A stretch of DNA of 64,000 nucleotides from Hydractinia symbiolongicarpus (GCF_029227915.1 NC_079881.1:30481501-30545500); one strand, 5' to 3'. Shown: positions 38,301 to 52,764, numbered from the stretch's first letter. The notes: generated by a model not told the origin, from the letters alone. Numbers and translations: made by a program.

Positions 38301-41300
38301 CTACCCCAGCGCCCAGTGGAATCGCTGAGTTCCGGCAATCATGTCAAATTAAAAAGAATGTTATTCCTTGGAGTCCACTTGTCTCACTTATAACATTTTT
38401 AAGGTCACAGTCCATAATCAGTTTAATTAATTCCCACAGTCAATTGTTTCACTGTTAAAAGCCATACAACCTAGTAATACCGGAAAAATAGCACGAAACA
38501 CATGTTGGTACGAATAGGTGATCCAACCGTTGTAACTCAAACGGGGTTGACACCGTTTGAAAGTCAATGAAATGTAGTTTATGAAACTGTCGATATTTCT
38601 TCAGCGCGCTCTAACGGCTAGGATTGGTCCCACAGTAAACAAATGACTTTCTTTAGCTTAATTCTTAAATAAAGCGCTACAACACCGCTCAGTGTAATCG
38701 CTGAGGTTCCGCAATCATGTCAAATTACGAAGAATGTTATTTCTTGGAGTCCAATTATCTCCTTTGTCACAATTATCAGGTGACAGTCCATAATCAGTTC
38801 AATTAAGTATCACAGTCAATCGTTTTACTGTTAAAAGCCGTACAACCTAGTAGTACCGGAAAAATATCACGAAATACATGTTGGCACGAATATGTGACTC
38901 AACCGTTGTAACTCCGGCGGATTGATACTGGTAGAAAGTCAATGAAATGTAGTTTTTGAAACTGTCGCTATTTCTTCAGCGCGCGATAACGGCTAGGATT
39001 GGTCTTACAGTAAAGAATGACAGGTTTATCTAAATTCTTAAATGAAGCGCTACCCCAGCGCCCAGTGTAATCGCTGAGTTCCGGCAATCATGTCAAATTA
39101 AAAAGAATGTTATTTCTTGGAGTCCACTTCTCTCACTTATAACATTTTTAAGGTCACAGTCCATAATCACTTCAATTAAGTCCCACAGTCAATTGTTTCA
39201 CTGTTAAAAGCCATACAACCTAGTAATACCGAAAAAAATAGCACGAAACACATGATGGTACGAATAGGTGACCCAACCGTTGTAACTCAAACGGACTGAC
39301 ACCGTTAAAAATTCAATGAAATGTAGTTTTTGAAACTGTCGCTATTTCTTCAGCGCGCGATAACGGCTAGGATTGGTCCCGCAGAAAAGAATGACTTTTT
39401 TATCTTAATTTTTAATTGAAGCGCTACCACAGCGCTCAGTGTAATCGCTGAGTTTCGGCAATCATGTCAAATTAGGAAGAATGTTACTTCTTGGAGTCCA
39501 ATTTTCTCATTTATCACATTTATTAGGTCACAGTCCAAAGTTTGTTCAAGTAAGTCCCACAGTCAATTGTTTCATTGTTAAAAGCGATGCAACCTAGTAA
39601 TATCAAAAAAAATATCGCTAAATATATGTTGGTACGAATATGTGACCCAACCGTTGTAACTCAATCGGACTGACGCTGTTAGAAAGACAATGAAATGTAG
39701 TTTTTGAAACTATCGCTATTTCTTCAGCGCGCGATAACGGCTAGGATTGGTCCCACAGTAAAGAATGACTTATTTACCTAAACTTTTAAATAAAGCGCTA
39801 CCACAGCGCCCAGTGTAATCGCTGAGTTCCGGCAATCACGTCAAATTAAGAAGAATGTTATTTCTTGGAGTCCAATTGTCTCATTTATCACATTTATCAG
39901 GTCACAGTCCAAAGTTAGTTCAATTAAGTCCCACAGTCAATCGTTTCATTGTTTAAAGTGATGAAACCTAGTAATGTCAGAAAAACAATTCGCTAAATAC
40001 ATGTTGGTACGAATATGTGACCCAACCGTTGTAATTCAAACGGGGTTGACACCGTTTAAAAGTCAATGAATTGTAGTTTATGAAACTGTCGATATTTTTT
40101 CAGCGCGTGCTAACGGCTAGGATTGGTCCCACAGTAAAAAAATGACTTTCTTTAGCTTAATTCTTAAATGAAGCGCTACAACAGCGCCCAGTGTAATCGC
40201 TGAGGTTCCGCAATCATGTCAAATTACGAAGAATGTTATTTCTTGGAGTCCAATTATCTCCTTTATCACAATTATCAGGTGACAGTCCATAATCAGTTCA
40301 ATTAAGTCCCACAGTCAATTGTTTCACTGTTAAAAGCCATACAACCTAGTAATACCGGACAAATAGCACGAAACACATGTTGGTACGAATAGGTGACCCA
40401 ACCGTTGTATCTCAAACGGACTGACACCGTTAAAAATTCAATGAAATGTAGTTTTTGAAACTGTCGCTATTTCTTCAGCGCGCGATAACGGCTAGGATTG
40501 GTCCCGCAGAGAAGAATGACTTTTTTATCTTAATTTTTAATTGAAGCGCTACCACAGCGCCCAGTGTAATCGCTGAGTTTCGGCAATCATGTCAAATTAG
40601 GAAGAATGTTATTTCTTGGAGTCCAATTTTCTCATTTATCACATTTATTAGGTCACAGTCCAAAGTTTGTTCAAGTAAGTCCCACAGTCAATTGTTTCAT
40701 TGTTAAAAGCGATGCAACCTAGTAATATCAAAAAAAATATCGCTAAATATATGTTGGTACGAATATGTGACCCAACCGTTGTAACTCAAGCGGACTGACA
40801 CCTTTAAAAATTCAATGAAATGTAGTTTTTGAAACTATCGCTATTTCTTCAGCGCGCGATAACGGCTAGGATTGGTCCCGCAGAAAAGAATGACTTTTTT
40901 ATCTTAATTTTTAATTGAAGCGCTACCACAGCGTCCAGTGCAATCGCTGAGTTTCGGCAATCATTTCAAATTAAGAAGAATGCTATTTCTTGGAGTCAAC
41001 TTGTCTCACTTATAACATTTATAAGATCACAGTCCAAAATCAGTTCAATTATGTCTCAAAGTCAATCGTTTCACGGTTAAAAGCGATGCAACCTAGTAAT
41101 ATCAGAAAAACAATTCGCTAAATACATGTTGGTACGAATATGTGACCCAACCGTTGTAACTCAAACGAACTGACACCGTTAGAAAGTCAATGAAATGTAG
41201 TTTTTGAAACTGTCGCTATTTTTTCAGCGCGCGCTAAAGGCTAGGATTGGTCCCACAGTAAAAAATGAATTTCTTTAGCTTAATTCTTAAATGAAGCGCT

Positions 41301-41377
41301 ACCACAGCGCCCAGTGTAATCGCTGAGTTCCGGCAATCACCTCAAATTAAAAAGAATGTTATTTCTTGGAGTGCAAT
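32392..41377. repeat. Direct head-to-tail duplication of a 12-monomer, 4493-bp satellite B block
   Basis: The block 32392-36884 is followed immediately by a near-identical copy at 36885-41377. The offset is constant at 4493 bp. Rare markers occur in both copies, including CGAATAAGTGAGTTTAACG (32521, 37014), TTAGATGAAGCGCTACAACAG (33423, 37916) and GATTGGTCTTACAG (34504, 38997). Few substitutions are visible, for example TACCGGAAAAAT against TACCGAAAAAAAT near 34735/39228 and GTTGAAACTC against GTTGTATCTC near 35911/40404. The boundary lies in GGAGTCCAATTGTCTCAC, shared by many monomers, as expected for unequal crossover. It is the longest and cleanest recent duplication in the window. Confidence 0.88.
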
Positions 41378-42432
41378 TGTGTCATTTATCACATTTATCA
41401 GGTCACAGTCCAAAGTTAGTTCAATTAAGTCCCACAGTCAATCGTTTCATTGTTTAAAGTGATGCAACCTAGTAATGACAGAAAAACAATTCGCTAAATA
41501 CATGTTGGTACGAATATGTGACCCAACCGTTGTAATTCAAACGGGGTTGACACCGTTTGAAAGTCAATGAAATGTAGTTTATGAAACTGTCGATATTTCT
41601 TCAGCGCGCGCTAACGGCTAGGATTGGTCCCACAGTAAAAAAATGACTTTCTCTAGCTTAATTCTTAAATGAAGCGCTACAACAGCGCCCAGTGTAATCG
41701 CTGAGGTTCCGCAATCATGTCAAATGACGAAGAATGTTATTTCTTGGAGTCCAATTATCTCCTTTATCACAATTATCAGGTGACAGTCGATAATCAGTTC
41801 AATTAAGTACCACAGTCAATCGTTTCACTGTTAAAAGCCATACAACCTAGTAGTACCGGAAAAATATCACGAAATACATGTTGGTACGAATATGTGACTC
41901 AACCGTTGTAACTCCAGCGGATTGATACTGTTAGAAAGTCAATGAAATGTAGTTTTTGAAACTGTCGCTCTTTCTTGAGCGCGCGATAACGGCTAGGATT
42001 GGTCCCACAGTAAAGAATGACAGATTTATCTAAATTCTTAAATGAAGCGCTACCCCAGCGCCCAGTGTAACCGCTGAGTTCCGGCAATCATGTCAAATTA
42101 AAAAGAATGTTATTTCTCGGAGTTCACTTCTCTCACTTATAACATTTTTAAGGTCACAGTCCATAATCAGTTCAATTAAGTCCCACAGTCAATTGTTTCA
42201 CTGTTAAAAGCCATACAACCTAGTAATACCGGAAAAATAGCACGATACATATGTTGGTACGAATAGGTGACCCAACCGTTGTAACTCCACCGGATTGATA
42301 CTGTTAGAAAGTCAATGAAATGTAGTTTTTGAAACTGTCGCTAATTCTTCAGCGCGCGATAACGGCTAGGATTGGTACCACAGTAAAGAATGACATGTTT
42401 ATCTAAATTCTTAAATGAAGCGCTACCCCAGC

Positions 42433-42895
42433 GCCCAGTGTAATCGCTGAGTTCCGGCAATCATGTCACATTAAAAAGAATGTTATTTCTTGGAGTCCAC
42501 TTCTCTCACTTATAACATTTTTAAGGTCACAGTCCATAATCAGTTCAATTAAGTCCCACAGTCAATTGTTTCACTGTTAAAAGCCAAACAACTAAGTAAT
42601 ACCGGAAAAATAGCACGAAACACATGTTGGTACGAATAGGTGACCCAACCGTTGTAACTCAAACGGATTTAGCGCGGATGAAGAGCTACAACAGCGCCCA
42701 GTGTAATCGCTGAGGTTCCGCAATTATGTCAAATTAAGAAGAATGTTATTTCTTGGAGTCCAATTGTCTCATTTACCCCATTTATCAGGTCACAGTCCAT
42801 AATCAGTTCAATCAGCGCGCGATAAGGACTAGGATTGGTCCCGCAGTAAAAAATGCCTTTTTTATCTTAATTTTTAATTGAAGCGCTACCACAGC
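42433..42895. repeat. Two consecutive truncated satellite B monomers
   Basis: The distance between successive GCCCAG anchors falls to 263 bp (42433 to 42696) and then 200 bp (42696 to 42896) instead of about 374. The first break joins CTCAAACGGATTT to AGCGCGGATGAAGAGC near 42670, removing the TGTAGTTTTTGAAACTG region. The second joins ATCAGTTCAAT to CAGCGCGCGATAAGG near 42816, removing the central CATGTTGGTACGAATATG region. Neither is repeated elsewhere in the window. Confidence 0.85.
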
Positions 42896-43235
42896 GTCCA
42901 GTGCAATCGCTGAGTTTCGGCAATCATTTCAAATTAAGAAGAATGCTATTTCTTGGAGTCCACTTGTCTCACTTATAACATTTATAAGATCACAGTCCAA
43001 AATCAGTTCAATTAAGTCCCAAAGTCAATCGTTTCACTGTTAAAAGCCATACAACCTAGTAGTACCGGAAAAATATCACGAAATACATGTTGGTACGAAT
43101 ATGTGACTCAACCGTTGTAACTCCACCGGATTGATACTGTTAGAAAGTCAATGAAATGTAGTTTTTGAAACTGTCGCTAATTCTTCAGCGCGCGATCACG
43201 GCTAGGATTGGTCCCGCAGTAAAGAATGACAGATT

Positions 43236-46200
43236 TAGCTTAATTCTTAAATGAAGCGCCACCACAGCGCTCAGTGTAATCGCTGAGTTTCGGCAATCAT
43301 GTCAAATTAAGAAGAATGTTATTTCTTTGAGTCCAATTGCCTCCTTTATCACATTAATCAGGCGACAGTCCAAAGTTAGTTCAATTAAGTCCCACAGTCA
43401 ATCGTTTCATAGTTAAATGCGATGCAACCTAGTAATATCAGGAAAATATTGCTAAATACATGTTGGTACGAGTATGTGATCCAACCGCTGTAACTGAAAC
43501 GGACTGACACCGTTAGAAAGTCAATGAAACGCACTTTTTGAAACTGTCACTATTTCTTCAGCGCGCGATAACGGCTAGAATTGGTCCCGCAGTAAAAAAT
43601 GCCTTTTTTATCTTAATTTTTAACTGAAGCGCTATCACAGCGTCCAGTGCAATCGCTGAGGTTCCTCAATCATGTCAAATTAAGAAGAATGTTATTTCTT
43701 GGAGTCCAATTGTCTCATTTACCCCATTTATCAGGTCACAGTCCATAATCAGTTCAATTAAGTACCACAGTCAATCGTTTCACTGTTAAAAGCCATACAA
43801 CCTAGTAGTACCGGAAAAATATCACGAAATACATGTTGGTTCGAATATGTGACTTTAACCGTTGTAGCTCAAACGTATTGATACTGTTAGAAAGACAATG
43901 AAATGTAGTTTTTGAAACAATCGCTAATTCTTCAGCGCGCGATAACGGCTAGGATTGGTCCCACAGTAAAAAATGACTTTTTTATCTAAATTTTTAATTG
44001 AAGCGCTACCACAGCGTTTAGTGCAATCGCTAAGTTCCGGTAATCACGTCAAACTAAGAAGAATGTTATTTCTTGGAGTCAACTTGTCTCACTTATAACA
44101 TATATAAGGTCTCAGTCCAAAATTAGTTCAATTTAGTCCCACAGTCAATCGTTTCACTGTTAAAAGCGATGCAACCTAGTAATATGAGAAAAATATCGCT
44201 AAATACATGTTGGTACGAATATGTGACCCAACCGTTGAAACTCAAACGGACTGACACTGTTAGAAAGTCAGTGAAATGTAGTATTTAAAACTGTGTCTAT
44301 TTTTTCTGCGCCCGCTAACGGCTAGGATTGGTCCCACAGTAAAAAAATGATTTTTTTAGCTTAATTCTTAAATGAAGCACCACCACAGCCCCCAGTGTAA
44401 TCGCTGAGTTTCGGCAATCATGTCAAATTAAGAAGAATGTTATTTCTTGGAGTCCAATTGCCTCCTTTATCACATTAATCAGGTGACAGTCCAAAGTTAG
44501 TTCAATTAAGTCCCACAGTCAATCGTTTCATAGTTAAATGCGATGCAACCTAGTAATATCAGAAAAATATCGTTAAATACATGTTGGTACGAGTATGTGA
44601 TCCAACCGCTCTAACTGAAACGGACTGACACTGTTAGAAAGACAATGAAATGTAGTTTTTGAAACTATCGCTATTTCTTCAGCGCGCGATAACGGCTAGG
44701 ATTGGTCCCGCAGTAAAAAATGCCTTTTTTATCTTAATTTTTATTGAAGCGCTACCACAGCGTCCAATGCAATCGCTGAGTTTCGGCAATCATTTCAAAT
44801 TAAGAAGAATGCTATTTCTTGGAGTCCAATTGTCGCACTTATTACATTTATAAGGTCACAGTCCATAATCAGTTCAATTAAGTCCCACAGTCAATTGTTT
44901 CACTGTTAAAAGCCATACAACCTAGTAATACCGGAAAAATAGCACGAAACACATGTTGGTACAAATAGGTGACCCAACCGTTGTAACTCAGACGGACTGA
45001 CACCGTTAAAAATTCAATGAAATGTAGTTTTTGAAACTGTCGCTATTTCTTCAGCGCGCGATAACGGCTAAGATTGGTCCCGCTGAAAAGAATGACTTTT
45101 TTATATTAATTTTTAATTGAAGCGCTACCACAGCGCCCAGTGTAATCGCTGAGTTTCGGCAATCATGTCAAATTAGGAAGAATGTTATTTCTTGGAGTCC
45201 AATTTTCTCATTTATCACATTTATTAGGTCACAGTCCAAAGTTTGTTCAAGTAAGTCCCACAGTCAATCGTTTCATTTTTAAAAGCGATGCAACCTAGTA
45301 ATATCAAAAAAAAATCGCTAAATATATGTTGGTACGAATATGTGACCCAACCGTTGTAACTCAAACGGACTGACACTGTTAGTAAGACAATGAAATGTAG
45401 TTTTTGAAACAATCGCTATTTCTTCAGCGCGCGATAACGGCTAGGATTGGTCCCGCAGTAAAAAATGCCTTTTTTATCTTAATTTTTAATTGAAGCGCTA
45501 TCACAGCGTCCAGTGCAATCGCCGAGTTTCGGCAATCATTTAAAATTTAGAAGAATGCTATTTCTTGGAGTCCACTTGTCTCACTTATAACATTTATAAG
45601 ATCACAGTCCAAAATCAGTTAAATAAATCCCAAAGTCAATCGTTTCACGGTTAAAAGCGATGCAACCTAGTAATATCAGAAAATCGATTCGCTAAATACA
45701 TGTTGGTACGAATATGTGACCCAACTGTTGAAACTCAAACGGACTGACACCGTTAGAAAGTCAATGAAATGAAGTTTTTGAGACTGTCGCTATTTTTTTA
45801 GCGCGCGCTAACGGCTAGGATTGGTCCCACAGTAAAAAAATGACTTTCTTTAGCTTAATTCTTAAATGAAGCGCTACCACAGCGTTCAGTGCAATCGCTA
45901 AGTTCCGGTAATCACGTCAAACTAAGAAGAATGTTATTTCTTGGAGTCAACTTGTCTCACTTATAACATATATAAGGTCTCAGTCCAAAATTAGTTCAAT
46001 TTAGTCCCACAGTCAATCGTTTCACTGTTAAAAGCGATGCAACCTAGTAATATGAGAAAAATATCGCTAAATACATGTTGGTACGAACATGTGACCCAAC
46101 CGTTGAAACTCAAACGGACTGACACCGTTAGAAAGTCAGTGAAATGTAGTATTTGAAACTGTCTCTATTTTTTCAGCGCGCGCTAACGGCTAGGATTGGT

Positions 46201-47549
46201 CCCACAGTAAAAAAATGATTTTTTTTAGCTTAATTCTTAAATGAAGCGCCACCACAGCGCCCAGTGTAATCGCTGAGTTTCGGCAATCATGTCAAATTAA
46301 GAAGAATGTTATTTCTTGGAGTCCAATTGCCTCCTTTATCACATTAATCAGGTGACAGTCCAAAGTTAGTTCAATTAAGTCCAACAGTCAATCGTTTCAT
46401 AGTTAAATGCGATGCAACCTAGTAATATCAGGAAAATATTGCTAAATACATGTTGGTACGAGTATGTGATCCAACCGCGGTAACTGAAACGGACTGACAC
46501 CGTTAGAAAGTCAATGAAACGTACTTTTTGAAACTGTCACTATTTCTTCAGCGCGCGATAACGGCTAGGATTGGTCCCGCAGTAAAAAATGCCTTTTTTA
46601 TCTTAATTTATAACTGAAGCGCTATCACAGCGTCCAGTGCAATCGCTGAGGTTCCTCAATCATGTCAAATTAAGAAGAATGTTATTTCTTGGAGTCCAAT
46701 TGTCTCATTTACCCCATTTATCAGGTCATAGTCCATAATCAGTTCAATTAAGTACCACAGTCAATCGTTTCACTGTTAAAAGCCATACAACCTAGTAGTA
46801 CCGGAAAAATATCACGAAATACATGTTGGTTCGAATATGTGACTTTAACCGTTGTAGCTCAAACGGTTGATGCTGTTAGAAAGACAATGAAATGTAGTTT
46901 TTGAAACAACCGCTAATTCTTCAGCGCGCGATAACGGCTAGGATTGGTCCCACAGTAAAAAATGACTTTTTTATCTAAATTTTTAATTGAAGCGCTACCA
47001 CAGCGTTCAGTGCAATCGCTAAGTTCCGGTAATCACGTCAAACTAAGAAGAATGTTATTTCTTGGAGTCAACTTGTCTCACTTATAACATATATAAGGTC
47101 TCAGTCCAAAATTAGTTCAATTTAGTCCCACAGTCAATAGTTTCACTGTTAAAAGCGATGCTACCTAGTAATATGAGAAAAATATCGCTAAATACATGTT
47201 GGTACGAACATGTGACCCAACCGTTGAAACTCAAACGGACTGACACCGTTAGAAAGTCAGTGAAATGTAGTATTTGAAACTGTCTCTATTTTTTCAGCGC
47301 GCGCTAACGGCTAGGATTGGTACCACAGTAAAAAATGATTTTTTTTAGCTTAGTTCTTAAATGAAGCGCCACCACAGCGCCCAGTGTAATCGCTGAGTTT
47401 CAGCAATCATGTCAATTTAACAAGAATGTTATTTCTTGGAGTCCAATTACCTCCTTTATAACATTAATCAGGTGACAGTCCAAAGTTAGTTCAATTAAGT
47501 CCCACAGTCAATCGTTTCATAGTTAAATACGATGCAACCTAGTAATATC
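43236..47549. repeat. Satellite B higher-order repeat, 2990-bp (8-monomer) offset
   Basis: About 43236-44560 matches about 46226-47549 at an offset of 2990, changing to 2989 bp. Shared markers are TTTTTAACTGAAGCGCTATC or its TTATAACTGAAGC variant, GAGGTTCCTCAATC, and AGTTCCGGTAATCACGTC with AACTAAG. Visible substitutions and small indels are more frequent than in the 4493-bp pair, so this duplication looks older. Confidence 0.75.
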
Positions 47550-49622
47550 AGAAAAACAATTCGCTAAATACATGTTGGTACGAATATGTGACCCAACCGT
47601 TGTAACTCAAACGGACTGACACCGTTAGAAAGTCAATGAAATGTAGTTTTTGAGACTGTCGCTATTTTTTCAGCGCGCGCTAACGGCTAGGATTGGTCCC
47701 ACAGTAAAAAAATGACTTTCTTTAGCTTAATTCTTAAATGAAGCGCTACAACAGCGCCCAGTGTAATCGCTGAGGTTCCGCAATCATGTCAAATTAAGAA
47801 GAATGTTATTTCTTGGAGTCCAATTGTCTCCTTTATCACATTTATCAGGTGACAGTCCATAATCAGTTCAATTAAGTACCACAGTCAATCGTTTCACTGT
47901 TAAAAGCCATACAACCTCGTAGTACCGGAAAAATATCACGAAATACATGTTGGTACGAATATGTGACTCAACCGTTGTAACTCCACCGGATTGATACTGT
48001 TAGAAAGTCAATGAAATGTAGTTTTGGAAACTGTCGCTATTTCTTCAGCGCGCGATAACGGCTAGGATTGGTCCCGCAGTAAAGAATGACAGATTTATCT
48101 AAATTCTTAAATGAAGCACTACCCCAGCGCCCAGTGTAATCGCTGAGTTTCGGCAATCATGTCAAATTAAGAAGAATGTTATTTCTTGGAGTCCAATTGC
48201 CTCCTTTATCACATTAATCAGGTGACAGTCCAAAGTTAGTTCAATTAAGTCCCACAGTCAATCGTTTCATAGTTAAATGCGATGCAACCTAGTAATATCA
48301 GGAAAATATCGCTAAATACATGTTGGTACGAGTATGTGATCCAACCGCTGTAACTGAAACGGACTGACACCGTTAGAAAGTCAATGAAACGTACTTTTTG
48401 AAACTGTCACTATTTCTTCAGCGCGCGATAACGGCTACGATTGGTCCCGCAGTAAAAAATGCCTTTTTTATCTTAATTTTTAATTGAAGCGCTACCACAG
48501 CGTCCAGTGCAATCGCTGAGTTTCGGCAATCTTTTCAAATTAAGAAGAATGCTATTTCTTGGAGTCCACTTTCTCACTTATAACATTTATAAGATCACAG
48601 TCCAAAATCAGTTCAATTAAGTACCACAGTCAATCGTTTCACGGTTAAAAGCGATGCAACCTAGTAATATCAGAAAAACAATTCGCTAAATACATGTTGG
48701 TACGAATATGTGACCCAACCGTTGTAACTCCACCGGATTGATACTGTTAGAAAGTCAATGAAATGTAGTTTCTTAAACTGTCGCTAATTCTTCAGCGCGC
48801 GATCACGGCTAGGATTGGTCCCGCAGTAAAGAATGACAGATTTATCTAAATTCTTAAATGAAGCACTACTCCAGCGCCCAGTGTAGTCGCTGAGTTCGGC
48901 AATCATGTCAAATTAAAAAGAATGTTATTTCTTGGAGTCCACTTGTCTCACTTATAACATTTTTATGGTCACAGTCCATAATCAGTTCAATTAAGTCCCA
49001 CAGTCAATTGTTTCACTGTTAAAAGCCATACAACTCAGTAATACCGGAAAAATAGCACGAAATATATGTTGCTTCGAATATGTGACTTTAACCGTTGTAG
49101 CTGAAACGGACTGACACCGTTAGAAAGTCAATGAAATGTAGTTTTGGAAACTGTCGCTATTTCTTCAGCGCGCGCTAACGGCTAGGATTGGTCCCACAGT
49201 AAAAAAATGATTTTTTTAGCTTAATTCTTAATCGAAGCGCCACCACAGCGCCCAGTGTAATCGCTGAGTTTCGGCAATCATGTCAAATTAAAAAGAATGT
49301 TATTTCTTGGAGTCCAATTGCCTTATTTATCACATTAATCAGTTGACAGTCCAAAGTTAGTTCAATTAAGTACCACAGTCAATCGTTTAATAGTTAAATG
49401 CGATGCAACCTAGTAATATCAGAAAAATATCGCTAAATACATGTTGGTTCGAGTATGTGATCCAACCGCTGTAACTGAAACGGACTGACACCGTTAGAAA
49501 GTCAATGAAACGTACTTTTTGAAACTGTCACTATTTCTTTAGCGCGCGATAACGGATAGGATTGTTCCCACAGTAAAGAATGACTTATTTATCTAAATTT
49601 TTAAATGAATCGCTACCACAGC

Positions 49623-49914
49623 GCCCAGTGTAATCGCTGAGTTCCGGCAATCACGTCAAATTAAGAAGAATGTTATTTCTTGGAGTACAATTGTCTCATT
49701 TATCACATTTATCAGGTCACATCGCTAAATACATGTTGGTACGAATATGTGACCCACCCGTTGTAACTCAAACGGACTGACAGAGTTAGAAAGTCAATGA
49801 AATGTAGTTTATGAAACTGTCGATATTTTTTCAGCGAGCGATGACGGCTAGGATTGGTCCCGCAGTAAAAAATGCCTTTTTTATCTTAATTTTTAATTGA
49901 AGCGCTACCACAGC
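49623..49914. repeat. Truncated satellite B monomer (292 bp)
   Basis: Near 49721 CATTTATCAGGTCAC joins directly to ATCGCTAAATACATG. The CAGTCCAAAG to CCTAGTAATATCAG segment is missing, so the anchor spacing is 292 bp rather than about 374. Flanking monomers are of normal length. Confidence 0.85.
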
Positions 49915-52159
49915 GTCCAGTGCAATCGCTGAGTTTCGGCAATCATTTCAAATTAAGAAGAATGCTATTTCTTGGAGTCCACTTGTCTCACTTATAACAT
50001 TTATAAGATTACAGTCCAAAATCAGTTCAATTAAGTACCACAGTCAATCGTTTCACCGTTAAAAGCGATGCAACCTAGTAATATCAGAAAAACAATTCGC
50101 TAAATACATGTTGGTACGAATATGTGACCCAACCGTTGAAACTCAAACGGACTGACACCGTTAGAAAGTCAGTGAAATGTAGTATTTGAAACTGTCTCTA
50201 TTTTTTCAGCGCGCGCTAACGGCTAGGATTGGTTCCACAGTAAAGAATGACTTAGTTATCTAAATTTTTAAATGAATCGCTACCACATTGCCCAGTGTAA
50301 TCGCTGAGTTCCGGCAATCACGTCAAATTAAGAAGAATGTTATTTCTTGGAGTCCACTTGTCTCACTTATAACATTTTTAAGGTCACAGTCCATAATCAG
50401 TTCAATTAAGTCCCGCAGTCAATTGTTTCACTGTTAAAAGCCATACAACCTAGTACTACCGGAAAAATAGCACGAAATACATGTTGGTTCGAATATGTGA
50501 CTTTAACCGTTGTAGCTCAAACGGATTCATACTGTTAGAAAGACAATGGAATGTAGTTTTTGAAACTGTCTCTATTTTTTCAGCGCGCGATAACGGCTAG
50601 GATTGGTCCCACAGTAAAAAATGACTTTTTTATCTAAATTTTTAATTGAAGCGCTACCACAGCGTTCAGTGCTATCGCTAAGTTCCGGTAATCACGTCAA
50701 ATTAAGAAGAATGTTATTTCTTGGAGTCCACTTGTCCCACTTATAACATTTTTAAGGTCACAGTCCATAATCAGTTCAATTAAGTCCCGCAGTCAATTGT
50801 TTCACTGTTAAAAGCCATACAACCTAGTAATACCGGAAAAGTAGCACGAAACACATGTTGGTACAAATAGGTGAGCCAAACGTTGTAACTCAAACGGATT
50901 GACACCGTTAAAAAGTCAATGAAATGTAGTTTTTGAAACTGTCACTATTTCTTCAGCGCGCGATAACGGCTAGGATTGGTCCCGCAGTAAAGAATGACTT
51001 TTTTATATTAATTTTTAATTGAAGCGCTACCACAGCGCCCAGTGTAATCGCTGAGTTTCGGCAATCATGTCAAATTAAGAATAATGTGATTTCTTGGAGT
51101 CCAATTGCCTCCTTTGTCACATTAATCAGGTGACAGTCCAAAGTTAGTTCAATTAAGTCCCACAGTCAATCGTTTCATAGTTAAATGCAATGCAACCTAG
51201 TAATATCAGAAAAATATCGCTAAATACATGTTGGTACGAGTATGTGATCCCACCGCTGTAACTGAAACGGACTGACACCGTTAGAAAGTCAATGAAATGT
51301 AGTTTTTGAAACTGTCGCTATTTCTTCAGCGCGCGATAACGGCTAGGATTGGTCCCACAGTAAAGAATGACAGATTTATCTAAATTCTTAAATGAAGCGC
51401 TACCCCAGCGCCCAGTGTAATCGCTGAGTTCCGGCAATCATGTCAAATTAAAAAGAATGTTATTTCTTGGAGTCCACTTGTCTCACTTATTACATTTTTA
51501 AGGTCACAGTCCATAATGAGTTCAATTAAGTCCCACAGTCAATCGTTTCATTTTTAAAAGCGATGCAACCTAGTAATATCAAAAAAAAAATAGCACGAAA
51601 CACATGTTGGTACGAATAGGTGAGCCAAACGTTGTAACTCAAACAGACTGACATTGTTAGAAAGACAATGAAATGTAGTTTTTGAAACTATCGCTATTTC
51701 CTCAACGCGCGATAACGGCTAGGATTGGTCCCACAGTAAAGAATGACTTATTTATCTAAATTCTTAAATGAAGCGCTACCACAGCGCCCAGTGTAATCGC
51801 TGAGTTTCGGCAATCATGTCAAATTAGGAAGAATGTTATTTCTTGGAGTCCAATTTTCTCATTTATCACATTTATTAGGTCAAAGTCCAAAGTTTGTTCA
51901 AGTAAGTCCCACAGTCAATCGTTTCATTGTTAAAAGCGATGCAACCTAGTAATATCAAAAAAAATATGGCTAAATACATGTTGGTACGAATATGTGACCC
52001 AACCGTTGTAACTCAAACGAACTGACACTGTTAGAAAGACAATGAAATGTAGTTTTTGAAACTATCGCTATTTCTTCAGCGCGCGATAACGGCTAGGATT
52101 GGTCCCACAGTAAAGAATGACTTATTTATCTAAATTCTTAAATGAAGCGCTACCACAGG

Positions 52160-52764
52160 GCCCAGTGTAATCGCTGAGTTTCGGCAATCATGTCAAATTA
52201 GGAGGAATGTTATTTCTTGGAGTCCAATTTTCTCATTTATCACATTTATTAGGTCACAGTCCAAAGTTTGTTCAAGTAAGTCCCACAGTCAATTGTTTCA
52301 TTGTTAAAAGCGATGCAACCTAGTAATATCAACAAAAAATATCGCTAAATACATGTTGGTACGAATAGGTGAGCCAAACGTTGTAACTCAAACGGAGTGA
52401 CACCGTTAAAAAGTCAATGAAATGTAAATTAGGAAGAATGTTATTTCTTGGAGTCCAATTTTCTCATTTATCACATTTATTAGGTCAAAGTCCAAAGTTT
52501 GTTCAAGTAAGTCCCACAGTCAATCGTTTCATTGTTAAAAGCGATGCAACCTAGTAATATCAAAAAAAATATGGCTAAATACATATTGGTACGAATATGT
52601 GACCCAACCGTTGTAACTCAAACGGACTGACACCGTTAAAAAGTCAATGAAATGTAGTTTTTGAAACTGTCGCTATTTCTTCAGCGCGCCATAACGGCTA
52701 GGATTGGTCCCACAGTAAAGAATGACAGATTTATCTAAATTCTTAAATAAAGCGCTACCCCAGC
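52160..52764. repeat. Satellite B monomer pair with an internal deletion
   Basis: Near 52426 AAGTCAATGAAATGTA joins to AATTAGGAAGAATGTT. The two anchors on either side are 605 bp apart, about 143 bp short of two monomers. The deleted segment includes the GCGCT/AGCGC dyad, the GCGCGCG box and the GGATTGGTCCC box, so one monomer start is absent. The joint has short A-rich homology (TGTA/AAATTA). Confidence 0.85.
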
